A stretch of 64,000 nt of DNA from Acestrorhynchus altus (lineage: Eukaryota > Chordata > Actinopteri > Characiformes > Acestrorhynchidae), in contig CM067510.1 in assembly GCA_034509495.1 (NCBI GenBank), positions 32,531,750 to 32,595,749 on the forward strand, given 5' to 3'. Shown here one piece after another: positions 59,501 through 64,000 of the stretch (positions are counted from its first letter, which is position 1; each line of letters starts with the position of its first letter). The notes under the pieces are model-generated. The model had not been told where the DNA came from. It saw nothing but the letters and a program-made list of their open reading frames with translations, and made no database searches. The position numbers and the translations under genes are program-made.

Positions 59501-62208
59501 CGATACGAAGTCATTTTGTTGTTTGGTGTGAAATTCTCGGTTCTAGATAAACCTACTGAGTATGAATTTTACATTCGTGGTAAACGGATCCAGAGCCTAC
59601 AGAGCAAATATACAGCTTTTTTAAGCTGCACTAAGAAAATTCCTTCAATCCATACAAACTTTTTTTTTCAGGTGTATTTATTAAGATGTACCTATGTTCT
59701 ATCATCAGCATGACACAGATGACATGGTTCAAAGGAGGGCAGTAAACGAAACCACCGGTGAAATAAATCAGGTACTGATTTATCAGGTACGGTAATTATC
59801 ATATCGTCACACCACTCTGAACGACGACTGTTTATAATGATTACTGCAGTTGAGGGGGTCAATCCTGATTTCATATCGACATCACGTTAAGATGACTTTC
59901 AGGAGGAAAACGTATAACAGGTACATAATGTGGGCTGATGTGACATTTTTCATCCACTTACATGGGTTGGACAATGAAACTGAAACACCTGGTTTTAGAC
60001 CACAATAATTGATTAGTTTGGTGAACTAGGGCCTCGTTTTGTGGCCAATACAGCGTCAGTTTGTCTTGTGAAGGACATTTTATGGATACAATCCGGGTTA
60101 ACACCCGAACATCCCTTTAAGACAGCTTCCTCTCGCGTCCACAGTTAATCCTGTTGGATGTGGTTGGTCCTTCTTGGTGGTGCTGACGTCACCCTGGATA
60201 CCGTGGCTCTTGATACATCACAAAGACTTGCTGTCTTGGTCACAGATGCGCCAGCAAGACGTGCACCAACCATTTGTCCTCTTTTGAACTCTGGTATGTC
60301 CCCCATAATGTTGTGTTCATTGCAATATTTTGAGCAAAACTGTGCTCTTACCTGCTTAATGAAGATTGACCACCAGGCTGCTCCAATTTAGCCATGAAAC
60401 CTCCCACTACAATGACAGCTGTTCCAGTTTCATTGTCCAAGCCCTGTATGTCACAGTCAATGCCTATATTTTAATATCTGTATGTGACAAGAAACCGTGA
60501 ACCATGAAAAATGTATATTTCAATACAGTCCTGCATCACCTGAACATATCAAATATCAAATATTCATACACATAAGCTTCTGAAAATATTGTGCAACCCT
60601 AATAAATCTGATCACTAAGGAGCTTTTTAAATATTATTTTTTTTTAGATTTAGCTAAATGGTGATAAACGATACCCTTTGAACTTAACATATTAAAACTT
60701 ATGCATATAATCTTCATGAGACCCATTTTATCTAGTTTTAATTAATATTTGACATGAACAATATTAACAATTACAATATTAGATATTAATTTTATTTGCA
60801 GAGAGCAAGACGATCATTTACATATATAAATATATATCCTGATGATACTATATCTCTACTGACTGATGTGGGTAGGGGGCCAAACAGGGGCCACAGTGAG
60901 GATTAAAGCAAGTTACTGCGGACGCCAGTATATAATATCTGTATGTGACCAGAAACTGGGACAAATACCCCTGGAACTGAATTGTGGTACTAGAGTGTAC
61001 CACAGTCCAACGTCACCTGAACATATCAAATATGCTTTGAAATATTACATTTTGAAGTTGGTAATATTGTGCATCTTTAATTAAAATACTCAGGTTTGAG
61101 TGATTTTAATGATCTATTTAAACATTGGGATATAAACCAATAAGCCAATAAGGATTTATATTGAGTTTATAAATTTTAAATGACATTCTGTGTCAATTTT
61201 TGCTTCAAGGTTTCTGTCTAAGCACCCACCCCTGTTCATCTGAACAATATTATATTACCACTCTCCCAACAGCGAGCACATCCACTGGTCAGCCTGCTGT
61301 TTGCCACAGCTGGTCCATACTGACCACCGAATACCACCCTATCTCCCTAATATCTCCACATTCCTAAACACAGACATCAAAATGAACAGACATCAAAATG
61401 GCTGTGACTTTTATTTTAGAAAAATAAGCTGTGATATGAAGTCAGAACGTGTTAGAATTTTTCTCCTTTTCTATCTCCACCTATTTTTTGCTGAATGAAA
61501 TTCCTTACTCAGGAGCTTCACAAGTTAACACTTAAACGATGTCATAACACAGAGGTACGTGTACAATCCTACAGTCCTGCAGGTTCGCTTTTATGCACTT
61601 AAGTCCAAAGTGACTTCAGGGACCACTTGCAGCCACAGTTCTAACAAACTGGGAAATAAAAAGCTTAATGTTGCTTAATACCTGTCAAACTGCTGGAGGA
61701 CTAAGTTTACTAATAAAATTAATGTATAATATTGTTTCATTTAATCTAATACTTTATCTCCTAAAACATATTAAATGCAGTATATTCTTTTATTTTAGAA
61801 AATAAACTACAAATATAGATTAGGCCTGATATGATTATTTTCAAAGCAGTGGTCCGTTATCCTCTTACCAACTTTGCAAAAACAATTAATACCTAATATC
61901 TAATAAATTAAATTTAGATATTAATTACAAAATACAAGAAAAAAAATACAAGTATTGATTATGCCTTGGTGCATGGCTTTTTAAAGCATTGTTATGTGCA
62001 CAAAAAAGTCACAGGACCAATCTCAGTTTCTACTTTCTGTTATTATTGTTAATATATTAATATTAATGGCTTAATTCTCATTACGTTGGTCCAATGAAGG
62101 TCTCAGCCATAAATTTACACATTACAAAGAAAGGATTATGGGTTTTACATTCATTTTATACCATCATACATTATATTATCACCTTGATTCAGCAAAAAAA
62201 TGTGTATA

Positions 62209-62244
<36 letters not shown>

Positions 62245-63600
62245 GCTCCACCCCTTTTATCGTATCAGTCTCTGCAGCATGCCCCACTGCTAGGGGTTCC
62301 ACTGCTGATCTGCAGAAGAAGGTGAGTGAGATGTTCCAGAAGCCAGATGATGCAGATGGCTCCAAACAAAGCCCACCTGAACACGTGACCTCACACAGCC
62401 CCTCTAACACATGAACACATGGAGACATAGAGCCACCCCCTGGATCAGATATGAGGGTGTGATGGGGGTCCTCTGGAGCTGTGGAAGACCCCCACGGTGA
62501 GCACACTGTTTATGTCTGCGCAACATGGCCGGCGTTTACAGGGATCTCGTTGCTCGGATGGTACTGTTCTTCAGACAGAAGACCACCAGGGCAAAGGGGG
62601 TCTATTTCAATCTTATACTCACCATTTGATGATGAGACCGTAAGGAATATTAGTCTCTTGAAAGAAGGCAAATGAGGGCCGTCTGCAAATCAAGCAAGAG
62701 TGACAATATGATGTTCAGCATGAATCATTTCACTGCAGAGCAAAAGTAAAAAGGACATTTGTGTGTGAATCCGAAGGAATCCGCTTCGGGATTCCTCTCC
62801 ACCGCCCGGTCACAGTGCCAGAGCTGGAGCCCTCCTGCAGTCGGCGTGAAATCCCGGACCGGATCCAAGGTCTGATCTGTATCACAGTTCGCGCCTGTTT
62901 AAACGCTTTGAAACGTTTCCTTACGCGTCAGCGTCAGATCCATGCTACCGCGTACATTAGACAAACAAAACGCAACACACCTGTGAAGCCGTACCAACCA
63001 TCTAGCGCAGAGGCCCGGTTCAGGATTTACCGGACTGTAGGAGTGCTTATGGTAAGATGGAGCCGAGCTGGCGGTCGGAGCGGAATCCCGGAGCGGAATT
63101 CCGGATCCGGATTACAGATTTAAAGGCTCTGTGCGCGTTTAAACGCAACGAAACGCGTCCCGGACCGCGCGGGGCTCTGCAATCCAGCCGTGGTTTAATG
63201 ACAAAGCGCGCAAAGACACGCATTTTGACGTTAAGGGGGTGTTTTGTGCACCGCGAACAGTCCGACTGCCTGCTTTCACGGTATAATGAAATACCGCAGC
63301 CGAGGAGAAGAGAGAGGGACGCGGGGATTATAGTACTTCGTGTGGAGGGACTGAAGTGGACAGGATGGAGGACTGGGCTGTTTACACCCGTAAGCGACGC
63401 GGACGCGCGGCGCATTAATCCGGATTAGTGTAAACAGTCAAGACAACCGCATCACAACGTCAACAAACCCGAAGCAAGCGATCCCCGCCCTCAACTGCCA
63501 GTGCGCCGCCTGCAGCAGCTTTCGTTTTGCCTGGTCCGCTGCGCAGCTCGCGGTCAGGGACGAACTGGTTAATCATCACCTGATGTTTCAGTTCATCCAT
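45471..63600 (-). CDS. ubald1: ubald1-like gene, first and last exons visible, possibly damaged
   Basis: UBALD proteins are about 160-residue UBA-like proteins of poorly known function, with an N-terminal UBA-like helical domain and a proline-rich tail. The first exon (63600-63490) reads MDELKHQVMINQF and, in another frame, ASCAADQAK and LLQAAHWQ, the family's invariant start. The last exon (45772-45471) ends NQQAAAEQKASVAMEAER, comparable to the family's QQKAMAAMDGQR. I could not find the middle exon (expected TALS.FFQE), so the gene may be incomplete, or that exon may be diverged or lost. The 17.7 kb between is full of repeats. Confidence 0.7.
48879..48949 (+). repeat. (CT)n microsatellite
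   Basis: About 35 CT units with one CG interruption. Confidence 0.95.
49085..49305. repeat. TIR repeat family, copy 3 (half)
   Basis: CTGTCCATCCTATCAGCTCC, TTCCAGACTGTAGTTCATCT, TTCACCCTGATCTTCAATGA, GGACCCCACAGGACCACC. Left arm as in 18855-19075 and 29367. Confidence 0.85.
50878..50951 (+). repeat. (CA)n microsatellite
   Basis: About 37 CA units. Confidence 0.95.
52845..52920. repeat. Inverted fragment related to the repeat at 30005-30520
   Basis: TGAATGAACCAATAGAAATG then CTCCAAAATGAC is the reverse complement of the 30210-30270 segment with small changes. Confidence 0.7.
52980..53712 (+). repeat. 18-bp minisatellite, about 40 copies
   Basis: Unit GTACAACAGAACAGTGAT; variants TACAGCAG, ACTGTGATT and TGATTATACA recur. 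The period is a multiple of three and the unit lacks stops in several frames, which produces long open frames on both strands (up to about 305 codons) that are artefacts. Confidence 0.97.
53790..53880 (+). repeat. (GT)n/(GC)n mixed microsatellite
   Basis: GTGTGCGTGTGTGTGCGTGT-type alternating purine-pyrimidine DNA, ending in GCGCGCGCGC; a strong Z-DNA-prone tract. Confidence 0.93.
54310..54590. repeat. TIR repeat family, copy 4 (half)
   Basis: GTGTTTAAACACTCCAGCAG, CATGTCAGTGTGACTGCAGT, CTGCTCTGTGGTGGTCCTGT, GATCAGGGTGAAAGGAGG: the right arm matching 29367-29880. Confidence 0.88.
55240..55455 (+). repeat. Dispersed repeat interrupted by (CA)n
   Basis: AAAGGTGCACACGGGGGAAT, GTCCTCTGCATTTATCCCAT, then (CA)n at 55293-55371, then CACTAGTGGGCAGTGAGCAC and GAGTGGTGAGCATCCCTATC. 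This matches a common teleost interspersed repeat, with the microsatellite expanded inside it. Confidence 0.75.
56508..56580 (+). repeat. (GT)n microsatellite
   Basis: About 36 GT units. Confidence 0.95.
56790..56915 (-). repeat. SINE-like fragment with tRNA-type B box
   Basis: Minus strand carries GAGGTTCGATTCCCAGTC, which contains the Pol III B box GGTTCGATTCC, within a repeat-like context. No intact tRNA fold or A box at the right spacing. Confidence 0.55.
57420..57850 (+). repeat. Dispersed repeat with SINE/LINE-like tail
   Basis: TCAGATTGGCTGCCCACC, GTAAAGCTGCTCTGTGACAT and GTGTCAAAAGCGCTTTTGAT resemble the TGTAAAGCTGCTTTGTGACA / AAAGCGCTATA tail of fish retroposons. Confidence 0.5.
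58010..58125 (+). repeat. Diverged direct repeat, copy 1 (other at 61545-61650)
   Basis: CAGAGGTACGCGTACAATCC TACAGTCCTGCAG ... GGGACCACTTGCAGCCACAG. The second copy differs at about one base in ten. Confidence 0.85.
59080..59455 (+). repeat. 12-bp minisatellite, about 31 copies
   Basis: Units of 12 bp such as GATATGATCACT, GATACGATAACC and GTTATGATCGCT, arranged in recurring blocks. Open frames on both strands result from the period. Confidence 0.96.
59961..60446. mobile_element. Tc/mariner-type MITE flanked by TA
   Basis: Left end CATGGGTTGGACAATGAAAC; right end, reverse complement, CAGGGCTTGGACAATGAAAC. Both ends are flanked by TA (59959-59960, 60447-60448), the Tc/mariner duplication. 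486 bp, no transposase frame. Confidence 0.92.
60470..60600 (+). repeat. Diverged direct repeat pair, first copy (second at 60935-61080)
   Basis: TATCTGTATGTGACAAGAAA ... CACCTGAACATATCAAATAT ... ATATTGTGCAACC; the second copy has TATCTGTATGTGACCAGAAA ... CACCTGAACATATCAAATAT ... ATATTGTGCATC. Confidence 0.75.
60935..61080 (+). repeat. Diverged direct repeat pair, second copy
   Basis: Shares the ordered landmarks of 60470-60600, with a 20-30-base insertion in the middle. Confidence 0.75.
61545..61650 (+). repeat. Diverged direct repeat, copy 2
   Basis: CAGAGGTACGTGTACAATCC ... GGGACCACTTGCAGCCACAG, same order and orientation as 58010-58125. Confidence 0.85.
62204..62242 (+). repeat. (TA)n-(T)n tract
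   Basis: About nine TA units followed by a run of T. Confidence 0.9.
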
Positions 63601-64000
63601 AATCGCCGGAGTTTGTGTCCGAGCCGCGGGCAGCGCTGTCTTCCGAGCGTGCGGTTTTAAAGACGCGGTCTGAACTTCTTCTCCTCTCGTGTTTCAGCGT
63701 CCACCATTACAGCCGGCTGAGCAAACACAAATATTTACTGTCGGGGAGCCGCGCGTCAGCAGCGCCCTCTGACTGACGCCGCCAGCCGGCCAATCGCCTG
63801 CGACCCCCGCGCCCCCGCCCCGACCATACTCCCCACCGTCCCCTGGGCTTTGTTTCCAAACACCGCGTGTGAGTGACGTCCGCTCCCGTCCAATCCCCGG
63901 CCGAGTCTCGCCGCTACCTCGCCAAATATGGTAAACAAATCCTGCGCAGCCAATCGGATCGCGCAGAGCAGCGCAGCTCTCCACGGGCGCCCGCCGACGA
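62780..64000. promoter_or_regulatory. CpG-rich promoter region
   Basis: CpG is frequent here, unlike the AT-rich DNA before it. CCAAT boxes on the plus strand occur at about 63790 (GGCCAATCGC), 63890 (GTCCAATCCC) and 63950 (AGCCAATCGG), with CRE-like GTGACGTCC at about 63874. The ubald1-like first exon begins at 63600 on the minus strand, so this probably includes its promoter, perhaps a bidirectional one. No TATA box seen. Confidence 0.65.
63490..63600 (-). pseudogene. ubald1: ubald1-like first exon with frameshift and no donor
   Basis: ATG at 63600-63598 starts MDELKHQVMINQFV; the family usually has MSVN before MDEL, but here those four codons read TPAI. One extra C (GTCCCTG for GTCCTG at about 63557-63559) shifts the frame. 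Two codons later the shifted frame reads ASCAADQAK, then an extra codon before LLQAAHWQ. The exon end has TTGAGGG where TTCGAG|GT is expected, so the donor is gone. It is either real decay or assembly error in GC-rich DNA. Confidence 0.75.

Larger units (their letters stand above)
45773..63489 (-). other. Interior of the ubald1-like gene
   Basis: 17.7 kb without a confirmed exon. Repeats listed separately. 45850-48850, 49310-50870, 51000-52580 and 56960-57420 show no repeat or gene I can name, apart from an (ATC)n run at 46231-46255; unlisted AT-rich DNA fills 58500-59080 and 60450-62200. Confidence 0.55.

Noticed and set aside
59010..59550. Isoleucine/threonine-rich frames up to 159 codons
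   Set aside because: Produced by the 12-bp tandem repeat.

Overview
This window is vertebrate nuclear DNA, almost certainly from a ray-finned (teleost) fish. The evidence is small GT-AG exons in long introns, dense CA/GT microsatellites, many decayed Tc1/mariner-like and MITE-like copies, and conserved vertebrate gene families. The family names come from remembered protein signatures and could not be checked by database search.

Layout. (1) 1663-17780, plus strand: 15 coding exons of a myocardin-related transcription factor, type B (mrtfb, also mkl2). The exon lengths add up to 2970 nt in one continuous frame (989 aa plus stop). RPEL, basic, glutamine-rich, SAP, coiled-coil and C-terminal activation regions are all present. 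The promoter and 5' untranslated exons lie upstream of the window. (2) 17781 to about 24 kb: probable 3' UTR and downstream DNA, containing an inserted hAT-like MITE. (3) 28778-25319, minus strand: a five-exon gene for a 213-residue LITAF-domain protein. No single open frame shows it; I assembled it from splice sites and matching phases. (4) About 28.8-43.5 kb: intergenic DNA with transposon fragments, a 2.2-kb satellite of 46-bp units and a 0.8-kb minisatellite of 25-bp units. (5) 63600-45471, minus strand: first and last exons of a ubald1-like gene. The first exon has indels and no recognisable donor, so the gene is either decaying or mis-assembled here. Its intervening 17.7 kb holds arrays of 18-bp and 12-bp units and several MITEs. 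(6) About 62.8-64.0 kb: a CpG-rich promoter region with three CCAAT boxes and CRE-like TGACGTC motifs.

Gene relationships. MRTF-B is an actin-regulated SRF coactivator. LITAF-domain proteins are zinc-binding peripheral proteins of endosomal and lysosomal membranes. UBALD proteins are small UBA-like proteins of poorly known role. They are not an operon. As I recall, in mammals a LITAF-family gene (CDIP1) lies beside UBALD1 and MRTFB is on the same chromosome arm, so the order here looks like a conserved syntenic block. mrtfb converges with the LITAF-like gene.

The most interesting points are the hidden LITAF-like gene with an unusual N-terminus, the damaged ubald1 first exon, a 58-bp minisatellite shared by an mrtfb intron and a MITE with an intact 8-bp target-site duplication, and simple repeats that abut mrtfb splice sites.
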